Assembly: GCA_945873105.1 (NCBI GenBank) | Contig: CAMCBW010000013.1 | Coordinates: 1-64,000, forward strand | DNA: 64,000 nt | Source of the DNA: Tangfeifania diversioriginum | GTDB lineage: Bacteria > Bacteroidota > Bacteroidia > Bacteroidales > Prolixibacteraceae | Direction of reading: 5' to 3' | In this document: piece after piece, positions 15,778 to 24,511 of the stretch | Position numbering within the stretch: position 1 is the first letter of the stretch | Layout: the number at the start of each line of letters is the position of its first letter | The notes under the pieces: generated by a model | The model's database searches: none | What the model saw: only the letters and a program-made list of their open reading frames with translations | What the model was told of the DNA's origin: nothing | Made by a program: the position numbers and the translations under genes

Positions 15778-16782
15778 ATGAAAAATTCACCTGTCTTCCT
15801 GCTACTAATCTGTGTCTGGTTCTTTGGATCTTGCACCGCTCAGCCCAAACCTGAACCCACCGGCCCTATCAGGATCATCCTCGATACCGATATCGGCCCT
15901 GATTACGACGATGTGGGGGCTGTTGCCGTACTTCATGCCCTGGCCGATAGCGGCAAAGCCGAAATTCTGGGAATCCTCTCCTGCAACAAGGATTCACTGG
16001 TGGTCCCCACCATCGAAGTTTTGAACCACTATTTTGGGAGACCGGCTATCCCGGTAGGCGCTCCGAAAACAAAAGGGGTTACCATCGGTGCCTCCCAACA
16101 CTGGCCCGACTCGCTGGTTGCCCGCTTTCCCCACAACACCAGCTCTACTGCGGCTGCCCCGGATGCGGTCACCCAGTACCGGAAGATTCTGGCCACCCAG
16201 CCAGACGGTTCTGTGACGATGGTCACCGTTGGTTTCCTGACCAATCTCAGCAACCTGCTGCAGTCTCCGGCAGATGAGATCAGTCCGTCAACCGGCACAG
16301 AGCTGGTCGCCAGGAAAGTCAGCAAGCTGGTCGCCATGGCAGGCTGGTTTCCACAAGGAAGGGAATTCAATGTCTACATGGATTCAACCGCCTCAAAATA
16401 CTGTTTGGAAAACTGGCCAACGCCCATCCTGTTCACAGGCTTCGAGATTGGAAAAGAGGTGAAAACCGGGTTGAAACTGGTAGGGAGTCCCATTCAAAAC
16501 AGTCCGGTGAAGGAGGCTTTCCGGATCGCCATGAAAGGATCCAAAGAGGACCAATACGGACGAATGAGCTGGGACCAGACAGCAGTAATCATAGCACTTT
16601 ACGGATCAGAGCCCTTTTTCACTACCGTGAAAGGGACCATCCGGGTCAACCCGGACGGCAGCAATCGCTTTGACGAGAACCCGTCAGGAAAGCACCTGTA
16701 TGTAAAGATGAAAATGAGTCCTGACAGTCTGGCTGGATTTATTGAAAAGAGGATGATGCATTTACCCGTGAAGAAGGACTAA
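15778..16782 (+). CDS. Nucleoside hydrolase family lipoprotein
   Basis: ATG 15778 gives a lipoprotein signal, 'LLLICVWFFGSCTAQ', so the upstream starts at 15667 and 15754 were rejected. The body matches inosine/uridine-preferring nucleoside hydrolases. The calcium-binding aspartate motif reads 'ILDTDIGPDYDDVGA' instead of the usual DTDPGxDDA, a variant I recall in Bacteroidota homologues. Further signatures are 'VTVGFLTNLSNLL' and 'SWDQTAV'. The length is 334 residues. A surface or periplasmic location implies release of free ribose and base from nucleosides outside the cytoplasm. Confidence 0.88.
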   Translation: MKNSPVFLLLICVWFFGSCTAQPKPEPTGPIRIILDTDIGPDYDDVGAVAVLHALADSGKAEILGILSCNKDSLVVPTIEVLNHYFGRPAIPVGAPKTKGVTIGASQHWPDSLVARFPHNTSSTAAAPDAVTQYRKILATQPDGSVTMVTVGFLTNLSNLLQSPADEISPSTGTELVARKVSKLVAMAGWFPQGREFNVYMDSTASKYCLENWPTPILFTGFEIGKEVKTGLKLVGSPIQNSPVKEAFRIAMKGSKEDQYGRMSWDQTAVIIALYGSEPFFTTVKGTIRVNPDGSNRFDENPSGKHLYVKMKMSPDSLAGFIEKRMMHLPVKKD

Positions 16783-17230
16783 AGAACGAGGAGATGGAAG
16801 GAATGAAACGGAGAGGAAAGACTGGGGGACTTAGGGACTTAGAGGCAGGGGGACGGAAGAAATGAAACGGTGAAACGGAGAAACGGAGAGGAAAATGACG
16901 GATAGACGGTGATGACGGAAAAATGACGGAGGGACGGAGGGACGGAGAAATGAAACAGTGAAACGGAGATTGGAGGGGCGGCCCTGTGTGGCCGTCCATC
17001 ATATATTTCGCCGACAAAATTCTTTTTTGACCACCCGGTCGCCACAACTCAAATCTTACCGCGTAGCGGTTACAGTATTGTAGCCAGGGGTAAAGCGACG
17101 AAGGAGCGACACCCCGGGAAATAGAAGGACAGGAGTTCACCGTCCGCGGTAGCATTTTAATAATAGCTATATGAGAGGCTCGGACGGAAAGAGCAAACAA
17201 AGGATGGAGAGACGAGGGGAAGACTAGGAT
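16783..17230. repeat. Purine-rich repeat tract containing copy 2 of the structured element
   Basis: The 551-bp gap repeats ACGGAGAAACGGAGAGG and GGGACTTAGGGACTTAGAGG words like those after ruvC. At about 17030-17190 it contains the second copy of the dispersed structured repeat: TTACCGCGTAGCGGTTA palindrome, GTAGCC, GGGTAAAGCGACGAAGGAGC, CACCCCGGG, GGAGTTCACCGTCCGCGGTA and TCGGACGG. No gene is supported here; the remaining 100 bp before 17334 is plain AT-rich leader. Confidence 0.75.
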
Positions 17231-17333
17231 GAGGTGACGACTGGGAAGAGTGTTAAGGTCCAAATCGTCCAACGGGTCCTAAAAGTTTAAAAGTAAATAG
17301 TAAAGATAAAAACCAAATAAACGACCAACTTAT

Positions 17334-18911
17334 ATGAAGCACCTTAACATTTTTGCTTTGGCACTTATTGCAATGTTTGCCTCCTGCAGCCAGCCTGACC
17401 CTACCATCCGGACCATCACCCCGGAGATTTTGAAAGACAAAATTGCCGGAGGATGGGCAGGGAAAATCCTGGGGGTAACCTACGGAGCTCCGACCGAATT
17501 CAGGGCCCTGGGTCGCACCTACGAGGACAGTATTCGCTGGAAACCTGCAGATGCCATCGGTTCCCTCACCCAGGATGATCTCTACGTCCAGCTAACCTTT
17601 CTGATGACCATGGACCAATATGGCATCAACGCACCGGCCAAAAAGTACCAGGAGCTGTTTGCCAAATCGGGGTACATGCTCTGGCATGCCAATGCCCAGG
17701 CACGGAAGAACTACTTCGACAGTATCTTCCCCCCGCGCTCGGGAGCGCCTGAATTCAATTTCCATACCGACGACATCGACTTCCAGATCGAAGCCGATTA
17801 CATCGGATTCATGTCGCCGGGGATGCCCAACAGTGCCACCAAACTGGCCGACAAGATTGGTCACATCATGAACTACGGGGATGGTTATTACGGGGGAGTA
17901 TTTGTTGCGGCCCTCTATACCGAGGCATTTTTTGAAAAGAATATCCTGAAAGTGGTCGAAAAGGCCTTGCTTTCATTGCCAGCAGAATCGGACTATGCGA
18001 AGATTATCCGGGATGTGATCAGACTGAGGAGCGAAAATCCTGCTGACTGGCGCGCTTCCTGGAAGGTACTGGAGGAGAAATGGGGCAAAACCCACATCTG
18101 CACGGCCGGCTCCTCTTTCAACATCGATGCCAAATTAAACGGGGCCTACATCGTGATGGGGCTTTTGTACGGCGAGGGTGATGCCATGAAAACACTGGAA
18201 ATCTCTACCCGCTGTGGGCAGGATTCGGATTGCAACCCCTCCAATGCCCTGGCGGTTTTGGGGGTGATCAACGGATTCAGTCAAATGCCCGAGGCGATGC
18301 AAAAAGCGGTCAGGGAAATTCAGGACGCCCCTTTCATCTTCACCGATTACACCTTCCGGAAAGCCGTCGACCAGACCTACCAATATGCCATCGGACAAAT
18401 CATGGCAGAGGGGGGAAGTATTGCAGCAGACAAGATTGGCATCAAAATGCAGGTACCCGTGGCAGCCCCTTACGAGGTAAGCTTTCCAAAAATGGTGCTG
18501 AGAGAGCGGATCTCTATTTTTGACGAGAAGCGGTGGAAACTGACAGGCAACTGGCAAAATTACCGTTTGAAAACGGAGGAGGGTAATGCACAGAAATATC
18601 AATCCAAATATGCTACAAACAAAGGAGATGCGCTGGAATTCGAATTCGAGGGAACCGCCATCTCACTCGAAGGAAACTGGAAAAAGGATGGTGGCAAAGC
18701 CGACCTATACATTGACGGAAAGCTGCACTCCACTTTCGACACCTACTTCTTTTACAACAACCAGGAGCAAACACCCATCAACATCTGCCATGCGCTCAAA
18801 CTCTCCCCAGGGAAGCATACCCTGAAACTGGTAGTCACTGGCGACAAAAAGCCGGAAGCACTCGACAGCAGGATTTATGTGTCCGATGCGCTTATCTTTA
18901 AAGAAGAGTAA
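17334..18911 (+). CDS. ADP-ribosylglycohydrolase family lipoprotein
   Basis: This 525-residue lipoprotein has the signal 'ALALIAMFASCSQPDP'. Residues about 25-365 match the ADP-ribosylglycohydrolase (ARH/DraG) fold: 'GGWAGKILGVTYGAPTEF', a metal motif 'SLTQDDLYVQL' in place of TDDT, and 'TRCGQDSDCNPSNALAVLG', the second aspartate motif. The last 140 residues form a beta-rich module ('LEGNWKKDGGKADLYIDGK') resembling a galactose-binding-like domain. The enzyme probably releases ADP-ribose or ribose from ribosylated compounds outside the cytoplasm. Its neighbours (ribokinase, nucleoside hydrolase, ribose-type transporter) support a scavenging role. Confidence 0.87.
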   Translation: MKHLNIFALALIAMFASCSQPDPTIRTITPEILKDKIAGGWAGKILGVTYGAPTEFRALGRTYEDSIRWKPADAIGSLTQDDLYVQLTFLMTMDQYGINAPAKKYQELFAKSGYMLWHANAQARKNYFDSIFPPRSGAPEFNFHTDDIDFQIEADYIGFMSPGMPNSATKLADKIGHIMNYGDGYYGGVFVAALYTEAFFEKNILKVVEKALLSLPAESDYAKIIRDVIRLRSENPADWRASWKVLEEKWGKTHICTAGSSFNIDAKLNGAYIVMGLLYGEGDAMKTLEISTRCGQDSDCNPSNALAVLGVINGFSQMPEAMQKAVREIQDAPFIFTDYTFRKAVDQTYQYAIGQIMAEGGSIAADKIGIKMQVPVAAPYEVSFPKMVLRERISIFDEKRWKLTGNWQNYRLKTEEGNAQKYQSKYATNKGDALEFEFEGTAISLEGNWKKDGGKADLYIDGKLHSTFDTYFFYNNQEQTPINICHALKLSPGKHTLKLVVTGDKKPEALDSRIYVSDALIFKEE

Positions 18912-18919
18912 AATTAAAT

Positions 18920-19106
18920 ATGGAAATTGGGAAATGTGGAAATTGGGAAATGTGGAAATTGGGAAATGTGGAAATTGGGAAATGTGGAAATGTGGAAATG
19001 TGGAAATGTGAAAATTTAGCCGCATTTGAGATAAAGATTGAATATTGAGTACAATCTTGCACTCCGTCAATTTTCACATTTCCACATTTCCCAATTTTCA
19101 CATTAC
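18920..19106. repeat. Inverted repeat of GGAAATTGG / GAAATGTGG words
   Basis: The left arm (18920-19015) is a tandem run of GGAAATTGGGAAATGTGGAAAT; the right arm (19068-19106) is complementary (CACATTTCCACATTTCCCAATT). It fills the 229-bp gap between the glycohydrolase and the transporter. Confidence 0.85.
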
Positions 19107-19140
19107 ATAACCTCATTTATTATAACTAAACATCAATACT

Positions 19141-20139
19141 ATGTACATCGTCGAAAGTTACACCCTCGCCGTCGTCCTCACCATTGTCACCATGCTTTGC
19201 TGGGGCTCCTGGGCAAATACCCAGAAACTGGCAGCCAAATCCTGGCGATTTGAACTCTTTTACTGGGATTATGTAATTGGCATCGTACTGATGGCACTTG
19301 TTTTTGCCCTTACGCTGGGAAGTACCGGCGATCAGGGGCGCGACTTCTTTACCGACCTCCAGCAGGCCGATCCGGCGAATCTCTGGAAAGCCATGCTGGG
19401 AGGGATCGTTTTCAATGCGGCCAACATTCTGGTAGCAGCTGCCATTTCGATCGCAGGCATGTCGGTTGCCTTCCCGGTAGGGATTGGCATTGCCCTTGTG
19501 TTGGGCGTAATCGTCAATTACATCGCGACACCACAAGGAAATGTCGTTTGGCTATTTGCAGGAGTCGGACTCGTTACGGCAGCCATTGTGGCGGATGCTC
19601 TGGCTTACCGCAAGATGGCCTCACAGACCAGGAAAATACCCACCAAGGGGATACTGCTTTCACTGGCCGGAGGGGTAATGATGGCGCTCTTCTACAGGTT
19701 TGTCGCCAGCTCCATGGCCACCGACTTTGTGCATCCGGAAGCAGGATTCTTGACCCCTTACACTGCCACCCTCCTTTTCTCGCTGGGAGTATTGCTAAGT
19801 AACCTCCTGTTCAACACCCTGCTAATGAAACGGCCTTTTGAAGGAGTACCCGTTACCTTCTCCCAATATTTCAAAGGAGGAGCAAAAGAGCACCTTACCG
19901 GAATTTTCGGTGGAATGATCTGGTGCATCGGCATGTCATTGAGTATAATCGCCGCAGGGAAAGCCGGATTTCCTGTCTCCTATGGCCTGGGGCAGGGTGC
20001 GACCCTGGTAGCTGCCCTTTGGGGGGTCTTTATCTGGAAGGAGTTCAAGGGATCGAAAGGCACTTCCGGTTTGCTGACAGCCATGTTCCTATTGTTTGTG
20101 GTCGGCATCGGAATGATAATTTACGCTGGCAGCCACTAA
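19141..20139 (+). CDS. GRP-family sugar transporter (probable ribose uptake)
   Basis: This 332-residue integral membrane protein has about ten hydrophobic segments, typical of the drug/metabolite superfamily GRP (glucose/ribose porter) branch. Signatures include 'LCWGSWANTQKLAAKSWRFELFYWDYVIG' near the N-terminus and 'WCIGMSLSIIAAGKAGFPVSYGLGQG'. Related proteins import ribose in Bacteroides. It is the last gene of the ribose-salvage set and is preceded by an inverted word repeat. Confidence 0.88.
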   Translation: MYIVESYTLAVVLTIVTMLCWGSWANTQKLAAKSWRFELFYWDYVIGIVLMALVFALTLGSTGDQGRDFFTDLQQADPANLWKAMLGGIVFNAANILVAAAISIAGMSVAFPVGIGIALVLGVIVNYIATPQGNVVWLFAGVGLVTAAIVADALAYRKMASQTRKIPTKGILLSLAGGVMMALFYRFVASSMATDFVHPEAGFLTPYTATLLFSLGVLLSNLLFNTLLMKRPFEGVPVTFSQYFKGGAKEHLTGIFGGMIWCIGMSLSIIAAGKAGFPVSYGLGQGATLVAALWGVFIWKEFKGSKGTSGLLTAMFLLFVVGIGMIIYAGSH

Positions 20140-20140
20140 A

Positions 20141-20303
20141 GAAGGATAAAGGTTAAAGGATAAAGGTTAAAGGATAAAGTGTGGGACTCCGAAATTTTGT
20201 CTTCTCAAACCAAATTGGAAAGGCAAAAATAAGCATTCACTTACAATGATTGATGCGTCCTCACTTTATCCTTTATCCTTTCTACTTTCTACTTTATCCT
20301 TCT
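20141..20303. repeat. Inverted repeat of AAAGGATAAAGGTT words
   Basis: The left arm (20141-20180) GGATAAAGGTTAAAGGATAA and the right arm (20263-20303) CTTTATCCTTTATCCTTTC are complementary and fill the convergent gap between the transporter and csp. The words match those at 4563-4738. Confidence 0.85.
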
Positions 20304-20310
20304 TTTTGGC

Positions 20311-20349
20311 AAAAAAAAGAGGGAACCCGATGGATTCCCTCTTTTTTTT
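20311..20349. terminator. Bidirectional terminator between the sugar transporter and csp
   Basis: AAAAAAAAGAGGGAA (20311-20325) and TTCCCTCTTTTTTTT form a long stem with a 9-nt loop and a U run in either direction. It lies 19 bp after the csp stop codon. Confidence 0.9.
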
Positions 20350-20367
20350 GTTCGAAACTTGCTTTAT

Positions 20368-20559
20368 TTAAGCTTGTTTTACGTTTACAGCAATAAGACC
20401 TTTTCTTCCGTCTTGTAATTCGAAAGTTACCTGGTCGTTCTCTTTGATTTGATCGATTAAGCCAGTTACGTGTACAAAGTACTCATTTTGAGACTCATCG
20501 TCTTTGATAAACCCAAATCCTTTTGTTACATTAAAGAATTTGACAATTCCTTTACTCAT
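20368..20559 (-). CDS. Cold-shock domain protein
   Basis: This 63-residue single-domain protein has both nucleic acid-binding motifs, 'KGFGFI' and 'EYFVHVT' (RNP1 and RNP2 equivalents). It should act as an RNA chaperone. TACCTTTG on the minus strand (20585-20592) is a -7 box, giving a leader of about 19 nt. It is monocistronic, with its own terminator, and lies just after clpX on the same strand. Confidence 0.95.
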   Translation of the reverse strand: MSKGIVKFFNVTKGFGFIKDDESQNEYFVHVTGLIDQIKENDQVTFELQDGRKGLIAVNVKQA

Positions 20560-20584
20560 TTGTTATTATAATTTTAATTCGTGT

Positions 20585-20592
20585 CAAAGGTA
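20585..20592 (-). promoter_or_regulatory. Predicted csp promoter -7 box (TACCTTTG)
   Basis: Matches TAnnTTTG on the minus strand, about 25 nt before the csp start codon. The -33 element is not clear. Confidence 0.5.
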
Positions 20593-20612
20593 ATATTATT
20601 TATTACAATCTG

Positions 20613-21836
20613 TTAACTTGCCTGTAATCGCAGTGTACTGATTTTTTCAATTTTTTCTGTGGCAAATTCAGGCGTGATCACCATGCTGGTTCCACCCTCC
20701 GATGGCATGTCAAACATGGCATCAATCATGATGGTTTCGCAAATCGATCGCAAGCCCCGTGCCCCCAGTTTAAACTCAATGGCTTTGTCAACAATTACGT
20801 CAAGGGTCTCCTCCTTGAACTCTAGTTTGATGCCGTCCATCTCGAACAGTTTGTGGTACTGCTTGATGATCGAATTTTTTGGCTCTGTCAAGATCCTTCG
20901 GAGGGAGTCCCTGTCAAGTGGAACCAGGTAGGTCAGCACCGGCAAACGACCAACGATCTCAGGAATCAGGCCGAAAGCACGCAAATCCTGCGGGGAGACA
21001 TACTGAAGCAGGTGGTCCCTGTCGATTTTCCCGTGTTCCGCGATGGCCTTGTATCCAACCACCTTGGTATTTAATCTCAGGCCGATCTTCCGCTCTATTC
21101 CTTCAAAAGCACCCCCACATACGAAGAGGATATTTTTGGTATCTACCGGAATCATCTTCTGTTCAGGATGCTTCCTACCGCCTTGTGGCGGAACATTTAC
21201 CACAGCCCCCTCCAGTAACTTCAGCAAACCTTGCTGCACCCCTTCCCCGGATACATCACGGGTAATGGAAGGATTGTCACCTTTACGGGCGATCTTGTCT
21301 ATTTCATCAATAAAGACAATGCCCCGCTCGGCCGCTTCCACATTGTAATCCGCTGCCTGCAGCAACCGGGTAAGCAGACTCTCAATGTCTTCTCCTACAT
21401 AACCTGCCTCTGTCAAAACTGTAGCATCCACAATGGTAAAAGGAACATGGAGCATGCGGGCGATGGTTTTGGCAAGCAGTGTCTTGCCTGTCCCGGTAGG
21501 ACCGACCAGAATGATGTTTGATTTTTCAATTTCAGTGCCATCTTCGGTCACTTTCTGGTTCAACCTTTTGTAGTGGTTGTATACTGCCACGGAAAGAATC
21601 CGTTTGGCATCATCCTGCCCAATCACATATTGATCCAGAAATGCCTTGATCTCCCTGGGTTTTTTTAACTCTACACCCTTGAGGTCGAAGCCAACATTTT
21701 TTTTGAACTCCTCTTCCACGATCGAATGGGCCTGTTCAATGCAGTTCTCACAGATATGGCCTTCCATACCAGCAATGAGCAGTTGAACATCCTTCTTCTC
21801 CCGTCCGCAAAACGAACACCTGTCGACTTTCTTCAT
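20613..21836 (-). CDS. clpX: ATP-dependent Clp protease ATPase subunit ClpX
   Basis: ClpX unfolds substrates and feeds them to ClpP. Present are the N-terminal C4 zinc finger ('[10 protein letters not shown]' and 'CENCIEQA'), Walker A '[13 protein letters not shown]' (about residue 117), Walker B 'VFIDEIDK' and the conserved '[13 protein letters not shown]' sensor 2 region. It has 407 residues. It follows clpP by 37 bp on the same strand in the classic tig-clpP-clpX order. Confidence 0.97.
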   Translation of the reverse strand: MKKVDRCSFCGREKKDVQLLIAGMEGHICENCIEQAHSIVEEEFKKNVGFDLKGVELKKPREIKAFLDQYVIGQDDAKRILSVAVYNHYKRLNQKVTEDGTEIEKSNIILVGPTGTGKTLLAKTIARMLHVPFTIVDATVLTEAGYVGEDIESLLTRLLQAADYNVEAAERGIVFIDEIDKIARKGDNPSITRDVSGEGVQQGLLKLLEGAVVNVPPQGGRKHPEQKMIPVDTKNILFVCGGAFEGIERKIGLRLNTKVVGYKAIAEHGKIDRDHLLQYVSPQDLRAFGLIPEIVGRLPVLTYLVPLDRDSLRRILTEPKNSIIKQYHKLFEMDGIKLEFKEETLDVIVDKAIEFKLGARGLRSICETIMIDAMFDMPSEGGTSMVITPEFATEKIEKISTLRLQAS

Positions 21837-21873
21837 TTCCCTTTAATTATTTTGAACAGCAGGCTATCTCGGC

Positions 21874-22554
21874 CTATTTTTTCTGACGAACCAATATCTC
21901 GTCAATCATGCCATATGCTTTGGCCTCTTCAGCGGTCATCCAATAGTCCCTGTCTGAATCTTTTTCTACCTTTTCTACCGTCTGTCCGGAGTGAAAGGCG
22001 ATGATCTCGTACAACTCACGTTTCAGTTTAGAGATCTCCCTGGCCGTAATCTCGATATCGGAAGCCTGACCCTGGGCGCCGCCCATGGGTTGGTGAATCA
22101 TGATCCTTGAGTGTTTCAAGGCAGATCTTTTCCCCTTGGTACCGGCTGTCATCAGGACCGCAGCCATGGAGGCGGCCATTCCGGTACAGATGGTGGCAAT
22201 GTTGCAGTTGATGTACTGCATCGTATCGTAGATGCCCAATCCGGCATGCACAGACCCGCCGGGTGAATTGAAATAGATCTGGATATCCTTCCCCGGGTCG
22301 GAGGATTCAAGGAAAAGCAGCTGTGCCTGAATGATGTTGGCCACATAATCATCGATGGGAATGCCCAGGAAGATGATCCGGTCCATCATCAAACGGGAGA
22401 AAACATCCATCTGTGCAATGTTCATCTGACGCTCTTCGATGATGGTAGGGGAAATATAACTGGCGTGGATCGATTCAAATTTATGCAGGGATAAACTACT
22501 GATACCCATCTGCTTGGTCGCAAATTTGCGAAATTCATCACTTTTTAGACTCAT
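21874..22554 (-). CDS. clpP: ATP-dependent Clp protease proteolytic subunit ClpP
   Basis: ClpP is the serine peptidase barrel of ClpXP. The catalytic triad is visible: serine in 'GMAASMAAVLM', histidine in 'IMIHQPMGG' and aspartate in 'KDSDRDYWM'. It has 226 residues, with an N-terminal extension of about 30 residues typical of Bacteroidota. A terminator-like hairpin separates it from tig, so transcription may be partly independent. Confidence 0.97.
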   Translation of the reverse strand: MSLKSDEFRKFATKQMGISSLSLHKFESIHASYISPTIIEERQMNIAQMDVFSRLMMDRIIFLGIPIDDYVANIIQAQLLFLESSDPGKDIQIYFNSPGGSVHAGLGIYDTMQYINCNIATICTGMAASMAAVLMTAGTKGKRSALKHSRIMIHQPMGGAQGQASDIEITAREISKLKRELYEIIAFHSGQTVEKVEKDSDRDYWMTAEEAKAYGMIDEILVRQKK

Positions 22555-22584
22555 GACAAAATGATTTTAAAATGAGAAACTTTG

Positions 22585-22629
22585 TAAAAATCGAACCCCT
22601 TACTTTTGTTGCAAAGCAAAAGGTTCGAT
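22585..22629 (-). terminator. Hairpin terminator or attenuator between tig and clpP
   Basis: On the minus strand ATCGAACC pairs with GGTTCGAT, with an inner CTTTTG/CAAAAG stem, followed by TTTTT. It lies after tig and before clpP, so it may reduce read-through into clpPX. Confidence 0.7.
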
Positions 22630-22695
22630 CCACAAAGTTACTAAAATACCCCTTTCAATAGATCAACTTTGGGGTAAACTACCTTATTTAGAAGG

Positions 22696-24051
22696 CTATT
22701 TTTCAAAAAGATCGTCAAACTCTTTCTGCGTAACCGGTTTCAGCGCCAGTTCCCCATTGGCTTTGATAAAATCCAGCACCATGGTTTCCGACTTCTTTTC
22801 GATCAGGCGGTGACGCTCCTCTTCGTTTTTCAAGATCGACTTGGCATAATTGTCAAGATACTCCTCCGGCACATTGAACATTCCATACTGACGGAACTGC
22901 ATCAGGGCAGTCTCTTTGGCCAGAGCCACGACATCTGCCTCGCCAACCTGGATCTGGTTGTCTTTTGCCAGACGATTCTTGATCAGTGTCCACTCCAGAT
23001 CCTTCACAAAATGGGGAAACTCCTCCTCTACCTGCTCCTTTGTAATTTTCTCGTTGGAGTAAACCAGCCACCTTTTCAAAAACTCCTCCGGCAACTTCAT
23101 GCCCACATAGTTGACCATTGCCTCTTTGGTATCCAAAAGGAAACGATATTCAGAGGAATAACCCAAATTGGATTTCAGATCTTCTGCGATCTTCTCCCTG
23201 AACTGCTCAATGGTGGTAACATCTGTCACTCCTCCGAGTGATTTCTGGAACATCTCTTCGTTCAGCTCGGCAGGCACGAAAGTATTGACTTTGGCAACGG
23301 TCAGTTCAAAATCCCCGCTAAGGGCAGCTGCCTGTTCATCATTGATCTTGAGGGTCTGCTTCAGGTAATGGTCGTTGTCGAAACCTTTTTTCGGGTTAAA
23401 CTTCACGATATCACCCGCCTTCTTGCCCAAAAGTGCAGCCCTGATTTTTTTGTCCTTGACCATTTGGATAGAGACCTGAGCCTCCTCAACGGCGATACCC
23501 CCTTCAAGGAGATTGCCCTTTTCGTCCAGCTGTTTCAGGCTACCGACCAGGTTATCCTTCTCTTCCGCATCGGTTGCATCCACATAACTTCCAAATCGGT
23601 TTTGGAATGCCTCCACCTGGTTGGTGATCATTGCCTCATCGATGACAATTTCGTAGTAAGGCAATTTGCCCAATTTCTTGAAGTCAATGTCAATGACCGG
23701 TGAAAGACCAAGGTCAAAAACAAACTCAAAATTCTCGTCCTTGTTAAAATCGATTGGCTTTTGTTCGGTTTCATTGGGGAGGGGTTCTCCCAATATCTGA
23801 AGTTTCTCTTCGTTGAGGTATCTGTTCAACTCATTGCTGAGCATTTTGTTGATCTCTTCCGCAAGCACAGCCTTACCGTACATCTTCTTGATCAATCCTG
23901 CCGGAACCATGCCTTTGCGAAAACCCGGCATATTGGCTTTCTTGCGGTAATCTTTCAGCGTTTCGTTTACTGTAGCTTCGTAATCACTCTTCTCAATGGT
24001 GAGTTTGACCACAGCGTTCAACTCATCGGTGTTTGTTCTGGAAATTTGCAT
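22696..24051 (-). CDS. tig: Trigger factor
   Basis: Trigger factor is the ribosome-bound chaperone for nascent chains. The ribosome-binding signature 'PGFRKGMVPAGLIKKMYG' lies at about residues 41-58. The PPIase-like middle domain (about 150-230) lacks an obvious FKBP active site, as is usual in this phylum. The C-terminal chaperone arms follow. It has 451 residues. tRNA-Leu lies upstream on the same strand, with its own terminator between. Confidence 0.95.
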   Translation of the reverse strand: MQISRTNTDELNAVVKLTIEKSDYEATVNETLKDYRKKANMPGFRKGMVPAGLIKKMYGKAVLAEEINKMLSNELNRYLNEEKLQILGEPLPNETEQKPIDFNKDENFEFVFDLGLSPVIDIDFKKLGKLPYYEIVIDEAMITNQVEAFQNRFGSYVDATDAEEKDNLVGSLKQLDEKGNLLEGGIAVEEAQVSIQMVKDKKIRAALLGKKAGDIVKFNPKKGFDNDHYLKQTLKINDEQAAALSGDFELTVAKVNTFVPAELNEEMFQKSLGGVTDVTTIEQFREKIAEDLKSNLGYSSEYRFLLDTKEAMVNYVGMKLPEEFLKRWLVYSNEKITKEQVEEEFPHFVKDLEWTLIKNRLAKDNQIQVGEADVVALAKETALMQFRQYGMFNVPEEYLDNYAKSILKNEEERHRLIEKKSETMVLDFIKANGELALKPVTQKEFDDLFEK

Positions 24052-24158
24052 TGAATTGTTTTTTTAGCTAACAAAAGAATTAGTTAACATATTGATTGTT
24101 CAAAATTTAATGTAGAATCTTTTCACCCCAATCGGATGAACCGATGCTCTATACATCT

Positions 24159-24196
24159 AAAAAACCGCCTTTACTTCCGGCATAGAAGAGGCGGTT
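24159..24196 (-). terminator. Terminator of tRNA-Leu
   Basis: On the minus strand AACCGCCT, an 18-nt loop and AGGCGGTT are followed by a T run (TTTTTT). It lies directly downstream of the tRNA. Confidence 0.85.
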
Positions 24197-24206
24197 AATT
24201 ATTTCG

Positions 24207-24288
24207 TGCGGACGAAGGGACTCGAACCCCCACGCCTCTCGGCACCAGATCCTAAGTCTGGCACGGCTACCAATTACGCCACGTCCGC
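24207..24288 (-). tRNA. tRNA-Leu (anticodon TAG)
   Basis: The minus strand folds as a class II tRNA: acceptor GCGGACG/CGTCCGC, a D-arm with GGTAG, anticodon stem CCAGA/TCTGG with loop CTTAGGA (anticodon TAG, plus-strand 24252-24254), a long variable arm (TGCCGAGAGGCGT) and T-loop GTTCGAG. The discriminator base is A at 24207; CCA is not encoded. Length is 82 nt. Confidence 0.95.
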
Positions 24289-24301
24289 ATTTTTCGAGCT
24301 G

Positions 24302-24309
24302 CAAATATA
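24302..24309 (-). promoter_or_regulatory. Predicted tRNA-Leu promoter -7 box (TATATTTG)
   Basis: TATATTTG on the minus strand lies 13 nt upstream of the mature tRNA 5' end. Confidence 0.5.
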
Positions 24310-24392
24310 CGATTATTTTTAATTCAGCCTATACCACAACATTTGTGAATTGTTTTAAATGTTCGAGGGGTTTGAAAAAAATTAATTCAAGG

Positions 24393-24412
24393 AGACGTTG
24401 CATGCAACGTCT
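24393..24412. repeat. 20-bp REP-like palindrome AGACGTTGCATGCAACGTCT
   Basis: A perfect palindrome in the 220-bp gap between tRNA-Leu and lptB. It is followed (24440-24520) by a pyrimidine word tract (CCGTCCTTTAGTCCCAAAGT) that resembles the arm at 2836-2912. A palindrome of similar design occurs inside the histidine kinase gene at 49076. Confidence 0.75.
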
Positions 24413-24511
24413 GTACTGGCTCTTTATTCATCATCTCCCTCATTCCCGTCTCTCCGTCCTTTAGTCCCAAAGTCCCCCAGTCTAACAGTCCCTAAGTCCA
24501 GCAGTCCCTCC

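Noticed and set aside
16739-17272. 177-aa minus-strand ORF and its 68-aa companion
   Set aside because: They translate purine-rich repeats in antisense and overlap the nucleoside hydrolase end.
18898-19253. ORFs 18705-19070 and 18898-19116 (minus), 19038-19253 (plus)
   Set aside because: They are translations of the GGAAATTGG inverted repeat (runs of 'FPHFHIS') or out-of-frame shadows of the transporter gene.
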